The notes below the pieces were generated by a model. That model saw only the letters and a list, made by a program, of their open reading frames with translations. It was not told the origin of the DNA and searched no databases. Made by a program: the position numbers and the translations under genes. This document shows positions 10,903 to 24,407 of a stretch of 64,000 nucleotides of DNA, piece by piece (the first letter of the stretch is position 1; every line of letters begins with the position of its first letter). Source of the stretch: Rattus norvegicus (lineage: Eukaryota; Chordata; Mammalia; Rodentia; Muridae); contig NC_086034.1 in assembly GCF_036323735.1 (NCBI RefSeq), positions 42,035,439-42,099,438 on the forward strand. Direction: 5' to 3'.

Positions 10903-11461
10903 ACGTTTTAAGGAACGGAAACACTGTTTCTCTGTGAATTCAGTTAGTTCCCAGTAGCAGGCTCTTGTAATATGCGTACTTCTAAAGATTTATCAAAATT
11001 TGGTGTGCCGAATCTGAGTAACATGGTGAATTCGGTTAGTTTCCAATAGGCCGCAATAGTAATAAGTGGACTGTTCGGGATATAGAAAAATTTTCACGAA
11101 TGGAATCAAAATTTCTAGGCGAATTCAGTGAGTTCCCAAAGGGTCATGCTTGTGTGAGTGTGCTTTTCAATATGTAACAACATTTTAAAGAACGGACTCT
11201 AAGTATCATGGTGAATTCAGTAGGTTCCCAATAGGATTCGCATGTAATAAGCTTGTTATTCAAGATAGAGCATCGTTTTAAGGAACGGAAACACTGTTTC
11301 TCTGTGAATTCAGTTAGTTCCCAGTAGCAGGCTTTTGTAATATGCGTACTTCTAAAGATTTATCAAAATTTGGTGTGCCGAATCTGAGTAACATGGTGAA
11401 TTCGGTTAGTTCCCAATAGGCCGCAGTAGTAATAAGTGGACTGTTCGGGATATAGAAAAAT
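10903..11461. repeat. Link between 3-mer and 6-mer HORs (about 1.5 monomers)
   Basis: Ordinary monomers of the same satellite. The unit at 11092 is the GGGTCATG type with GCATCG and GCTTTTG, like the units at 8502, 15532 and 17752. It marks the last position of the 6-mer order that follows. Confidence 0.75.
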
Positions 11462-13681
11462 TTTCACGAATGGACTCAAAATTTCTAGGCGAATTCAGTG
11501 AGTTCCCAATGGGACATGCTTGTATGAGTGTGCTTTTCAATATGTAACAACATTTTACGGAACGGACTCTAAGTATCATGGTGAAATCAGTAGGTTCCCA
11601 ATAGGATTCGCATGTAATAAGCTTGTTATTCAAGATAGAGCAACGTTTTAAGGAACGGAAACACTGTTTCTCTGTGAATTCAGTTAGTTCCCAGTAGCAG
11701 GCTCTTGTAACATGCGTACTTCTAAAGATTTATCAAAATTTTGTGTGCCGAATCTGAGTAACATGGTGAATTCGGTTAGTTTCCAATAGGCCGCAATAGT
11801 AATAAGTGGACTGTTCGGGATATAGAAAAATTTTCACGAATGGAATCAAATTTCTAGGCGAATTCAGTGAGTTCCCAAAGGGACATGCTTGTGTGAGTGT
11901 GCTTTTCAATATGTAACAACATTTTAAGGAACGGACTCTAAGTATCATGGTGAATTCTGTAGGTTCCCAATAGGATTCGCATGTAATAAGCTTGTTATTC
12001 AAGATAGAGCAACGTTTTAAGGAACGGAAACACTGTTTCTCTGTGAATTCAGTTAGTTCCCAGTAGCAGGCTCTTGAATTATGCGTACTTCTTAAGATTT
12101 ATCAAAATTTGGTGTGCCGAATCTGAGTAACATGGTGAATTCGGTTAGTTCCCAATAGGCCGCAGTAGTAATAAGTGGACTGTTGGGTATATAGAAAAAT
12201 TTTCACGAGTGGAATCAAAATTTCTAGGCGAAGTCAGTGAGTTCCCAATGGGACATTCTTGTATGAGTGTGCTTTTCAATATGTAACAACATTTTAAGGA
12301 ACGGACTCTAAAGTATCATGGTGAATTCAGTAGGTTCCCAGTAGGATTCGCATGTAATAAGCTTGTTATTCAAGATAGAGCAACGTTTTAAGGAACGGAA
12401 ACACTGTTTCTCTGTGAATTCAGTTAGTTCCCAGTAGCAGGCTCTTGTAATATGCGTACTTCTAAAGATTTATCAAAATTTGGTGTGCCGAATCTGAGTA
12501 ACATTGTGAATTCGGTTAGTTTCCAATAGGCCGCAATAGTAATAAGTGGACTGTTCGGGATATAGAAAAATTTTCACGAATGGAATCAAAATTTCTAGGC
12601 GAATTCAGTGAGTTCCCAAAGGGACATGCTTGTGTGAGTGTGCTTTTCAATATGTAACAACATTTTAAGGAACGGACTCTAAGTATCATGGTGAATTCAG
12701 TAGGTTCCCAATAGGATTCGCATGTAATAAGCTTGTTATTCAAGATAGAGCAACGTTTTAAGGAACGGAAACACTGTTTCTCTGTGAATTCAGTTAGTTC
12801 CCAGTAGCAGGCTCTTGTAATATGCGTACTTCTAAAGATTTATCAAAATTTGGTGTGCCGAATCTGAGTAACATTGTGAATTCGGTTAGTTTCCAATAGG
12901 CCGCAATAGTAATAAGTGGACTGTTCGGGATATAGAAAAATTTTCACGAATGGACTCAAAATTTCTAGGCGAATTCAGTGCGTTCCCAAAGGGACATGCT
13001 TGTGTGAGTGTGCTTTTCAATATGTAACAACATTTTAAGGAACGGACTCTAAGTATCATGGTTAATTCAGTAGGTTCCCAATAGGATTCGCATGTAATAA
13101 GCTTGTTATTCAAGATAGAGCAACGTTTTAAGGAACGGAAACACTGTTTCTCTGTGAATTCAGTTAGTTCCCAGTAGCAGGCTCTTGTAATATGCGTACT
13201 TCTAAAGATTTATCAAAATTTGGTGTGCCGAATCTGAGTAACATTGTGAATTCGGTTAGTTTCCAATAGGCCGCAATAGTAATAAGTGGACTGTTCGGGA
13301 TATAGAAAAATTTTCACGAATGGAATCAAAATTTCTAGGCGAATTCAGTGAGTTCCCAAAGGGACATGCTTGTGTGAGTGTGCTTTTCAATATGTAACAA
13401 CATTTTAAGGAACGGACTCTAAGTATCATGGTGAATTCAGTAGGTTCCCAATAGGATTCGCATGTAATAAGCTTGTTATTCAAGATAGAGCATCGTTTTA
13501 AGGAACGGAAACACTGTTTCTCTGTGAATTCAGTTAGTTCCCAGTAGCAGGCTCTTGTAATATGCGTACTTCTAAAGATTTATCAAAATTTGGTGTGCCG
13601 AATCTGAGTAACATGGTGAATTCGGTTAGTTCCCAATAGGCCGCAGTAGTAATAAGTGGACTGTTCGGGATATAGAAAAAT
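11462..13681. repeat. HOR-beta copy 1 (6-mer, 2220 bp, rearranged 3' half)
   Basis: Six monomers. The second has a 1-bp loss (CAAATTTC at 11850) and the third a 1-bp gain (CTCTAAAGTATC at 12311), so the copy is exactly 2,220 bp. The first three monomers match the next copy closely, sharing GAAATCAG, ACATGCGTAC, TTTTGTGTG, GAATTCTG and CTTGAATTATG. In the last three the order differs: a plain monomer sits before the GTGCGTTCCC monomer, and the last monomer joins a GACATG 5' part to a GCATCG 3' part. Confidence 0.85.
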
Positions 13682-15901
13682 TTTCACGAATGGACTCAAA
13701 ATTTCTAGGCGAATTCAGTGAGTTCCCAATGGGACATGCTTGTATGAGTGTGCTTTTCAATATGTAACAACATTTTACGGAACGGACTCTAAGTATCATG
13801 GTGAAATCAGTAGGTTCCCAATAGGATTCGCATGTAATAAGCTTGTTATTCAAGATAGAGCAACGTTTTAAGGAACGGAAACACTGTTTCTCTGTGAATT
13901 CAGTTAGTTCCCAGTAGCAGGCTCTTGTAACATGCGTACTTCTAAAGATTTATCAAAATTTTGTGTGCCGAATCTGAGTAACATGGTGAATTCGGTTAGT
14001 TTCCAATAGGCCGCAATAGTAATAAGTGGACTGTTCGGGATATAGAAAAATTTTCACGAATGGAATCAAATTTCTAGGCGAATTCAGTGAGTTCCCAAAG
14101 GGACATGCTTGTGTGAGTGTGCTTTTCAATATGTAACAACATTTTAAGGAACGGACTCTAAGTATCATGGTGAATTCTGTAGGTTCCCAATAGGATTCGC
14201 ATGTAATAAGCTTGTTATTCAAGATAGAGCAACGTTTTAAGGAACGGAAACACTGTTTCTCTGTGAATTCAGTTAGTTCCCAGTAGCAGGCTCTTGAATT
14301 ATGCGTACTTCTTAAGATTTATCAAAATTTGGTGTGCCGAATCTGAGTAACATTCTGAATTCGGTTAGTTCCCAATAGGCCGCAGTAGTAATAAGTGGAC
14401 TGTTGGGTATATAGAAAAATTTTCACGAGTGGAATCAAAATTTCTAGGCGAATTCAGTGAGTTCCCAATGGGACATGCTTGTATGAGTGTGCTTTTCAAT
14501 ATGTAACAACATTTTAAGGAACGGACTCTAAAGTATCATGGTGAATTCAGTAGGTTCCCAGTAGGATTCGCATGTAATAAGCTTGTTATTCAAGATAGAG
14601 CAACGTTTTAAGGAACGGAAACACTGTTTCTCTGTGAATTCAGTTAGTTCCCAGTAGCAGGCTCTTGTAATATGCGTACTTCTAAAGATTTATCAAAATT
14701 TGGTGTGCCGAATCTGAGTAACATGGTGAATTCGGTTAGTTTCCAATAGGCCGCAATAGTAATAAGTGGACTGTTCGGGATATAGAAAAATTTTCACGAA
14801 TGGACTCAAAATTTCTAGGCGAATTCAGTGCGTTCCCAAAGGGACATGCTTGTGTGAGTGTGCTTTTCAATATGTAACAACATTTTAAGGAACGGACTCT
14901 AAGTATCATGGTGAATTCAGTAGGTTCCCAATAGGATTCGCATGTAATAAGCTTGTTATTCAAGATAGAGCAACGTTTTAAGGAACGGAAACACTGTTTC
15001 TCTGTGAATTCAGTTAGTTCCCAGTAGCAGGCTCTTGTAATATGCGTACTTCTAAAGATTTATCAAAATTTGGTGTGCCGAATCTGAGTAACATTGTGAA
15101 TTCGGTTAGTTTCCAATAGGCCGCAATAGTAATAAGTGGACTGTTCGGGATATAGAAAAATTTTCACGAATGGAATCAAAATTTCTAGGCGAATTCAGTG
15201 AGTTCCCAAAGGGACATGCTTGTGTGAGTGTGCTTTTCAATATGTAACAACATTTTAAGGAACGGACTCTAAGTATCATGGTGAATTCAGTAGGTTCCCA
15301 ATAGGATTCGCATGTAATAAGCTTGTTATTCAAGATAGAGCAACGTTTTAAGGAACGGAAACACTGTTTCTCTGTGAATTCAGTTAGTTCCCAGTAGCAG
15401 GCTCTTGTAATATGCGTACTTCTAAAGATTTATCAAAATTTGGTGTGCCGAATCTGAGTAACATGGTGAATTCGGTTAGTTTCCAATAGGCCGCAATAGT
15501 AATAAGTGGACTGTTCGGGATATAGAAAAATTTTCACGAATGGAATCAAAATTTCTAGGCGAATTCAGTGAGTTCCCAAAGGGTCATGCTTGTGTGAGTG
15601 TGCTTTTCAATATGTAACAACATTTTAAGGAACGGACTCTAAGTATCATGGTGAATTCAGGAGGTTCCCAATAGGATTCGCATGTAATAAGCTTGTTATT
15701 CAAGATAGAGCATCGTTTTAAGGAACGGAAACACTGTTTCTCTGTGAATTCAGTTAGTTCCCAGTAGCAGGCTTTTGTAATATGCGTACTTCTTAAGATT
15801 TATCAAAATTTGGTGTGCCGAATCTGAGTAACATGGTGAATTCGGTTAGTTCCCAATAGGCCGCAGTAGTAATAAGTGGACTGTTCGGGATATAGAAAAA
15901 T
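13682..15901. repeat. HOR-beta copy 2 (6-mer, 2220 bp)
   Basis: Marks repeat at exactly +2,220: CAAATTTC at 14070 and CTCTAAAGTATC at 14531. The order is GAAATCAG unit, -1 unit, +1 unit (TGTTGGGTAT), GTGCGTTCCC unit, plain unit, then GTCATG/GCATCG unit. Private changes include CATTCTGAATTC near 14352 and GGAGGTTCCC near 15661. Confidence 0.87.
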
Positions 15902-18121
15902 TTTCACGAATGGACTCAAAATTTCTAGGCGAATTCAGTGAGTTCCCAAAGGGACATGCTTGTATGAGTGTGCTTTTCAATATGTAACAACATTTTACGG
16001 AACGGACTCTAAGTATCATGGTGAATTCAGTAGGTTCCCAATAGGATTCGCATGTAATAAGCTTGTTATTCAAGATAGAGCAACGTTTTAAGGAACGGAA
16101 ACACTGTTTCTCTGTGAATTCAGTTAGTTCCCAGTAGCAGGCTCTTGTAATATGCGTACTTCTAAAGATTTATCAAAATTTGGTGTGCCGAATCTGAGTA
16201 ACATGGTGAATTCGGTTAGTTTCCAATAGGCCGCAATAGTAATAAGTGGACTGTTCGGGATATAGAAAAATTTTCACGAATGGAATCAAATTTCTAGGCG
16301 AATTCAGTGAGTTCCCAAAGGGACATGCCTGTGTGAGTGTGCTTTTCAATATGTAACAACATTTTAAGGAACGGACTCTAAGTATCATGGTGAATTCAGT
16401 AGGTTCCCAATAGGATTCGCATGTAATAAGCTTGTTATTCAAGATAGAGCAACGTTTTAAGGAACGGAAACACTGTACCTCTGTGAATTCAGTTAGTTCC
16501 CAGTAGCAGGCTCTTGAATTATGCGTACTTCTTAAGATTTATCAAAATTTGGTGTGCCGAATCTGAGTAACATGGTGAATTCGGTTAGTTCCCAATAGGC
16601 CGCAGTAGTAATAAGTGGACTGTTGGGGATATAGAAAAATTTTCACGAGTGGAATCAAAATTTCTTGGCGAATTCAGTGAGTTCCCAATGGGACATGCTT
16701 GTATGAGTGTGCTTTTCAATATGTAACAACATTTTAAGGAACGGACTCTAAAGTATCATGGTGAATTCAGTAGGTTCCCAATAGGATTCGCATGTAATAA
16801 GCTTGTTATTCAAGATAGAGCAACGTTTTAAGGAACGGAAACACTGTTTCTCTGTGAATTCAGTTAGTTCCCAGTAGCAGGCTCTTGTAATATGCGTACT
16901 TCTAAAGATTTATCAAAATTTGGTGTGCCGAATCTGAGTAACATGGTGAATTCGGTTAGTTTCCAATAGGCCGCAATAGTAATAAGTGGACTGTTCGGGA
17001 TATAGAAAAATTTTCACGAATGGACTCAAAATTTCTAAGCGAATTCAGTGCGTTCCCAAAGGGACATGCTTGTGTGAGTGTGCTTTTCAATATGTAACAA
17101 CATTTTAAGGAACGGACTCTAAGTATCATGGTTAATTCAGTAGGTTCCCAATAGGATTCGCATGTAATAAGCTTGTTATTCAAGATAGAGCAACGTTTTA
17201 AGGAACTGAAACACTGTTTCTCTGTGAATTCAGTTAGTTCCCAGTAGCAGGCTCTTGTAATATGCGTACTTCTAAAGATTTATCAAAATTTGGTGTGCCG
17301 AATCTGAGTAACATTGTGAATTCGGTTAGTTTCCAATAGGCCGCAATAGTAATAAGTGGACTGTTCGGGATATAGAAAAATTTTCACGAATGGAATCAAA
17401 ATTTCTAGGCGAATTCAGTGAGTTCCCAAAGGGACATGCTTGTGTGAGTGTGCTTTTCAATATGTAACAACATTTTAAGGAACGGACTCTAAGTATCATG
17501 GTGAATTCAGTAGGTTCCCAATAGGATTCGCATGTAATAAGCTTGTTATTCAAGATAGAGCAACGTTTTAAGGAACGGAAACACTGTTTCTCTGTGAATT
17601 CAGTTAGTTCCCAGTAGCAGGCTCTTGTAATATGCGTACTTCTAAAGATTTATCAAAATTTGGTGTGCCGAATCTGAGTAACATGGTGAATTCGGTTAGT
17701 TTCCAATAGGCCGCAATAGTAATAAGTGGACTGTTCGGGATATAGAAAAATTTTCACGAATGGAATCAAAATTTCTAGGCGAATTCAGTGAGTTCCCAAA
17801 GGGTCATGCTTGTGTGAGTGTGCTTTTCAATATGTAACAACATTTTAAGGAACGGACTCTAAGTATCATGGTGAATTCAGTAGGTTCCCAATAGGATTCG
17901 CATGTAATAAGCTTGTTATTCAAGATAGAGCATCGTTTTAAGGAACGGAAACACTGTTTCTCTGTGAATTCAGTTAGTTCCCAGTAGCAGGCTTTTGTAA
18001 TATGCGTACTTCTAAAGATTTATCAAAATTTGGTGTGCCGAATCTGAGTAACATGGTGAATTCGGTTAGTTCCCAATAGGCCGCAGTAGTAATAAGTGGA
18101 CTGTTCGGGATATAGAAAAAT
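15902..18121. repeat. HOR-beta copy 3 (6-mer, 2220 bp)
   Basis: Third copy, collinear with copy 2 over all six monomers, with CAAATTTC at 16290 and CTCTAAAGTATC at 16751. It is more diverged than copies 1 and 2 are from each other over the first half: it lacks GAAATCAG and GAATTCTG, and has TGTTGGGGAT and CTGTACCTCTG instead. Confidence 0.86.
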
Positions 18122-18491
18122 GTTCACGAATGGACTCAAAATTTCTAGGCGAATTCAGTGAGTTCCCAAAGGGACATGCTTGTGTGAGTGTGCTTTTCAA
18201 TATGTAACAACATTTTAAGGAACGGACTCTAAGTATCATGGTGAATTCAGTAGGTTCCCAATAGGATTCGCATGTAATAAGCTTGTTATTCAAGATAGAG
18301 CAACGTTTTAAGGAACGGAAACACTGTTTCTCTGTGAATTCAGTTAGTTCCCAGTAGCAGGCTTTTGTAATATGCGTACTTCTAAAGATTTATCAAAATT
18401 TGGTGTGCCGAATCTGAGTAACATGGTGAATTCGGTTAGTTCCCAATAGGCCGCAGTAGTAATCAGTGGACTGTTCGGGATATAGAAAAAT
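18122..18491. repeat. Boundary monomer between left and right HOR families
   Basis: Single monomer with a private AAAATGTTCACG at the preceding join (18117-18125) and AATCAGTGG near 18463. It starts in the position expected for HOR-beta copy 4, but the -1/+1 pair never follows. The next unit is instead the 2-bp-deleted monomer that heads the right-hand HOR family. Confidence 0.7.
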
Positions 18492-21449
18492 TTTCACGAA
18501 TGGAATCAAAATTTCTAGGCGAATTCAGTGAGTTCCCAATGGGACATGCTTGTATGAGTGTGCTTTTCAATATGTAAACATTTTACGGAACGGACTCTAA
18601 GTGTCATGGTGAATTCAGTAGGTTCCCAATAGGATTCGCATGTAATAAGCTTGTTATTCAAGATAGAGCAACGTTTTAAGGAACGGAAACACTGTTTCTC
18701 TGTGAATTCAGTTAGTTCCCAGTAGCAGGCTCTTGTAATATGCGTACTTCTAAAGATTTATCAAAATTTGGTGTGCCGAATCTGAGTAACATGGTGAATT
18801 CGGTTAGTTTCAAATAGGCCGCAGTAGTAATAAGTGGACTGTTCGGGATATAGAAAAATTTTCACGAATGGACTCAAAATTTCTAGGCGAATACAGTGAG
18901 TTCCCAATGGGACATGCTTGTATGAGTGTGCTTTTCAATATGTAACAACATTTTAAGGAACGGACTCTAAGTATCATGGTGAATTCAGTAGGTTCCCAAT
19001 AGGATTCGCATGTAATAAGCTTGTTATTCAAGATAGAGCATCGTTTTAAGGAACGGAAACACTGTTTCTCTGTGAATTCAGTTAGTTCCCAGTAGCAGGC
19101 TCTTGTAATATGCGTACTTCTAAAGATTTATCAAAATTTGGTGTGCCGAATCTGAGTAACATGGTGAATTCGGTTAGTTCCCAATAGGCCGCAGTAGTAA
19201 TAAGTGGACATTTCGGGATATAGAAAAATTTTCACGAATGGAATCAAAATTTCTAGGCGAATTCAGTGAGTTCCCAATGGGACATGCTTGTATGAGTGTG
19301 CTTTTCAATATGTAACAACATTTTACGGAACGGACGCTAAGTATCATGGTGAATTCAGTAGGTTCCCAATAGGATTCGCATGTAATAAGCTTGTTATTCA
19401 AGATAGAGCAACGTTTTAAGGAATGGAAACACTGTTTCTCTGTGAATTCAGTTAGTTCCCAGTAGCAGGCTCTTGTAATATGCGTACTTCTAAAGATTTA
19501 TCAAAATTTGGTGTGCCGAATCTGAGTAACATGGTGAATTCGGTTAGTTCCCAATAGGCCGTAGTAGTAATAAGTGGACTGTTCGGGATATAGAAAAATT
19601 TTCACGAATGGAATCAAAATTTCTAGGCGAATTCAGTGAGTTCCCATAGGGACATGCTTGTGTGAGTGTGCTTTTCAATATGTAACAACATTTTAAGGAA
19701 CGGACTCTAAGTATCATGGTGAATTCAGTAGGTTCCCAATAGGATTCGCATGTAATAAGCTTGTTATTCAAGATAGAGCAACGTTTTAAGGAACGGAAAC
19801 ACTGTTTCTCTGTGATTTCAGTTAGTTCCCAGTAGCAGGCTCTTGTAATATGCGTACTTCTAAAGATTTATCAAAATTTGGTGTGCCGAATCTGAGTAAC
19901 ATGGTGAATTCGGTTAGTTCCCAATAGGCCGCAGTAGTAATAAGTGGACTGTTCGGGATATAGAAAAATTTTCACGAATGGACTCAAAATTTCTAGGCGA
20001 ATTCAGTGAGTTCCCAATGGGACATGCTTGTATGAGTGTGCTTTTCAATATGTAACAACATTTTACGGAACGGACTCTAAGTATCATGGTGAATTCAGTA
20101 GGTTCCCAATAGGATTCGCATGTAATAAGCTTGTTATTCAAGATAGAGCAACGTTTTAAGGAAGGGAAACACTGTTTCTCTGTGAATTCAGTTAGTTCCC
20201 AGTAGCAGGCTCTTGTAATATGCGTACTTCTAAAGATTTATCAAAATTTGGAGTGCCGAATCTGAGTAACATGGTGAATTCGGTTAGTTTCCAATAGGCC
20301 GCAGTAGTAATAAGTGGACTGTTCGGGATATAGAAAAATTTTCACGAATGGACTCAAAATTTCTAGGCGAATACAGTGAGTTCCCAATGGGACATGCTTG
20401 TATGAGTGTACTTTTCAATATGTAACAACATTTTAAGGAACGGACTCTAAGTATCATGGTGAATTCAGTAGGTTCCCAATAGGATTCGCATGTAATAAGC
20501 TTGTTATTCAAGATAGAGCAACGTTTTAAGGAACGGAAACACTGTTTCTCTGTGAATTCAGTTAGTTCCAAGTAGCAGGCTCTTGTAATATGCGTACTTC
20601 TAAAGATTTATCAAAATTTGGTGTGCCGAATCTGAGTAACATTGTGAATTCGGTTAGTTTCCAATAGGCCGCAATAGTAATAAGTGGACTGTTCGGGATA
20701 TAGAAAATTTTTCACGAATGGAATCAAAATTTCTAGGCGAATTCAGTGAGTTCCCAAAGGGACATGCTTGTGTGAGTGTGCTTTTCAATATGTAACAACA
20801 TTTTAAGGAACGGACTCAAAGTATCATGGTGAATTCAGTAGGTTCCCAATAGGATTCGCATGTAATAAGCTTGTTATTCAAGATAGAGCAACGTTTTAAG
20901 GAACGGAAACACTGTTTCTTTGTGAATTCAGTTGGTTCCCAGGAGCAGGCTCTTGTAATATGCGTACTTCTAAAGATTTATCAAAATTTGGTGTGCCGAA
21001 TCTGAGTAACATGGTGAATTCGGTTAGTTTCCAATAGGCCGCAATAGTAATAAGTGGACTGTTCGGGATATAGAAAAATTTTCACGAATGGAATCAAAAT
21101 TTCTAGGCGAATTCAGTGAGTTCCGAAAGGGTCATGCTTGTGTGAGTGTGCTTTTCAATATGTAACAACATTTTAAGGAACGGACTCTAAGTATCATGGT
21201 GAATTCAGTAGGTTCCCAATAGGATTCGCATGTAATAAGCTTGTTATTCAAGATAGAGCAACGTTTTAAGGAACGGAAACACTGTTTCTCTGTGAATTCA
21301 GTTAGTTCCCAGTAGCAGGCTCTTGTAATATGCGTACTTCTTAAGATTTATCAAAATTTGGTGTGCCGAATCTGAGTAACATGGTGAATTCGGTTAGTTC
21401 CCAATAGGCCGCATTAGTAATAAGTGGACTGTTCGGGATATAGAAAAAT
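18492..21449. repeat. HOR-gamma core, copy 1 (8 monomers)
   Basis: Eight monomers in a diagnostic order: a unit with a 2-bp deletion (ATGTAAACATTTTACGG, 18572) and AAGTGTCATGG; a GAATACAG unit preceded by TTTCAAATAGG and ending with GCATCG; a unit preceded by GGACATTTCGG with GGACGCTAAG; a CCCATAGGG unit; a TTTTACGG unit; a GAATACAG/GTACTT unit ending in TTCCAAGTAG; a GGACTCAAAG unit with CTTTGTGAA and GTTGGTTCCCAGGAGC; and a GTTCCGAAAGGG unit. The same order recurs at 44756 and 48084. Confidence 0.88.
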
Positions 21450-22559
21450 TTTCACGAGTGGAATCAAAATTTCTAGGCGAATTCAGTGAGTTCCCAAAGG
21501 GACATGCTTGTGTGAGTGTGCTTTTCAATATGTAACAACATTTTAAGGAACGGACTCAAAGTATCATGGTGAATTCAGTAGGTTCCCAATAGGATTCGCA
21601 TGTAATAAGCTTGTTATTCAAGATAGAGCAACGTTTTAAGGAACGGAAACACTGTTTCTCTGTGAATTCAGTTAGTTCCCAGTAGCAGGCTCTTGTAATA
21701 TGCGTACTTCTAAAGATTTATCAAAATTTCGTGGGCCGAATCTGAGTAACATGGTGAATTCGGTTAGTTCCCAATAGGCCTCAGTAGTAATAAGTGGACT
21801 GTTCGGGATATAGAAAAACTTTCACGAATGGACTCAAAATTTCTAGGCGAATTCAGTGAGTTCCCAAAGGGACATGCTTGTGTGAGTGTGCTTTTCAATA
21901 TGTAACAACATTTTAAGGAACGGACTCAAAGTATCATGGTGAATTCAGTAGGTTCCCAATAGGATTCGCATGTAATAAGCTTGTTATTCAAGATAGAGCA
22001 ACGTTTTAAGGAACGGAAACACTGTTTCTCTGTGAATTCAGTTAGTTCCCAGTAGCAGGCTCTTGTAATATGCGTACTTCTAAAGATTTATCAAAATTTC
22101 GTGGGCCGAATCTGAGTAACATGGTGAATTCGGTTAGTTCCCAATAGGCCTCAGTAGTAATAAGTGGACTGTTCGGGATATAGAAAAACTTTCACGAATG
22201 GACTCAAAATTTCTAGGCGAATTCAGTGAGTTCCCAATGGGACATGCTTGTATGAGTGTGCTTTTCAATATGTAACAATATTTTACGGAACGGACTCTAA
22301 ATATCATGGTGAATTCAGTAGGTTCCCAATAGGATTCACATGTAATAAGCTTGTTATTCAAGATAGAGCAACGTTTTAAGGAACGGAAACACTGTTTCTC
22401 TGTGAATTCAGTTAGTTCCCAGTAGCAGGCTCTTGTAATATGCGTACTTCTAAAGATTTATCAAAATTTGGAGTGCCGAATCTGAGTAACATGGTAAATT
22501 CGGTTAGTTTCCAATAGGCCGCAGTAGTAATAAGTGGACTGTTCGGGATATAGAAAAAT
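20571..22559. repeat. 5-monomer segment, copy 1 of a 4,068-bp-spaced duplication
   Basis: From the TTCCAAGTAG mark onward this segment repeats at +4,068 bp (11 monomers minus 2 bp). Shared marks are GAAAATTTTTCACG near 20704, GTTGGTTCCCAGGAGC near 20931, GTTCCGAAAGGG near 21121, GCATTAG near 21413, TTTCGTGGGCC near 22100, GAAAAACTTTCACG near 22183 and ATGGTAAATTCGG near 22492. The last is rare and strongly supports common descent. Confidence 0.85.
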
Positions 22560-24407
22560 TTTCACGAATGGACTCAAAATTTCTAGGCGAATACAGTGAG
22601 TTCCCAATGGGACATGCTTGTATGAGTGTGCTTTTCAATATGTAACAACATTTTACGGAACGGACTCTAAGTATCATGGTGAATTCAGTAGGTTCCCAAT
22701 AGGATTCGCATGTAATAAGCTTGTTATTCAAGATAGAGCAACGTTTTAAGGAACGGAAACACTGTTTCTCTGTGAATTCAGTTAGTTCCCAGTAGCAGGC
22801 TCTTGTAATATGCGTACTTCTAAAGATTTATCAAAATTTGGAGTGCCGAATCTGAGTAACATGGTGAATTCCTTTAGTTTCCACTAGGCCGCAGTAGTAA
22901 TAAGTGGACTGTTCGGGATATAGAAAAATTTTCACGAATGGACTCAAAATTTCTAGGCGAATACAGTGAGTTCCCAATGGGACATGCTTGTATGAGTGTA
23001 CTTTTCAATATGTAACAACATTTTAAGGAACGGACTCTAAGTATCATGGTGAATTCAGTAGGTTCCCAATAGGATTCGCATGTAATAAGCTTGTTATTCA
23101 AGATAGAGCAACGTTTTAAGGAACGGAAACACTGATTCTCTGTGAATTCAGTTAGTTCCCAGTAGCAGGCTCTTGTAATATGCGTACTTCTAAAGATTTA
23201 TCAAAATTTGGTGTGCCGAATCTGAAACATTGTGAATTCGGTTAGTTTCCAATAGGCCGCAATAGTAATAAGTGGACTGTTCGGGATATAGAAAAATTTT
23301 CACGAATAGAATCAAAATTTCTAGGCGAATTCAGTGAGTTCCCAAAGGGACATGCTTGTGTGAGTGTGCTTTTCAATATGTAACAACATTTTAAGGAACG
23401 GACTCTAAGTATCATGGTGAATTCAGTAGGTTCCCAATAGGATTCGCATGTAATAAGCTTGTTATTCAAGATAGAGCAACGTTTTAAGGAAGGGAAACAC
23501 TGTTTCTCTGTGAATTCAGTTAGTTCCCAGTAGCAGGCTCTTGTAATATGCGTACTTCTAAAGATTTATCAAAATTTGGTGTGCCGAATCTGAGTAACAT
23601 GGTGAATTCGGTTAGTTTCCAATAGGCCGCAATAGTGATAAGTGGACTGTTCGGGATATAGAAAAATTTTCACGAATGGAATCAAAATTTCTAGGCGAAT
23701 TCAGTGAGTTCCCAAAGGGTCATGCTTGTGTGAGTGTGCTTTTCAATATGTAACAACATTTTAAGGAACGGACTCTAAGTATCATGGTGAATTCAGTAGG
23801 TTCCCAATAGGATTCGCATGTAATAAGCTTGTTATTCAAGATAGAGCAACGTTTTAAGGAACGGAAACACTGTTTCTCTGTGAATTCAGTTAGTTCCCAG
23901 TAGCAGGCTCTTGTAATATGCGTACTTCTTAAGATTTATCAAAATTTGGTGTGCCGAATCTGAGTAACATGGTGAATTCGGTTAGTTTCCAATAGACCGC
24001 AATAGTAATAAGTGGACTGTTCGGGATATAGAAAAATTTTCACGAATAGAATCAAAATTTCTAGGCGAATTCAGTAAGTTCCCAAAGGGACATGCTTGTG
24101 TGAGTGTGCTTTTCAATATGTAACAACATTTTAAGGAACGGACTCTAAGTATCATGGTGAATTCAGTAGGTTCCCAATAGGATTCGCAGGTAATAAGCTT
24201 GTTATTCAAGATAGAGCAACGTTTTAAGGAACGGAAACACTGTTTCTCTGTGAATTCAGTTAGTTCCCAGTAGCAGGCTTTTGTAATATGCGTACTTCTA
24301 AAGATTTATCAAAATTTGGTGTGCCGAATCTGAGTAACATTGTGAATTCGGTTAGTTCCCAATAGGCCGCAGTAGTAATAAGTGGACTGTTCGGGATATA
24401 GAAAAAT
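22190..24407. repeat. Block Q copy 1 (6 monomers)
   Basis: The order is: a CAATATTTTACGG/AAATATCATG/GATTCACATG unit; a GAATACAG/TTACGG unit; a GAATACAG unit with ACTGATTCTC; an AATAGAATC unit with GAAGGGAAAC; a GGGTCATG unit with CTTCTTAAG and then TAGACCGC; and a unit with TTCGCAGGTAAT and GCTTTTG. The same order recurs at 31807 (offset 9,617 at the start). A private 2-bp deletion (ATCTGAAACATTG near 23220) affects only this copy. Confidence 0.83.
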
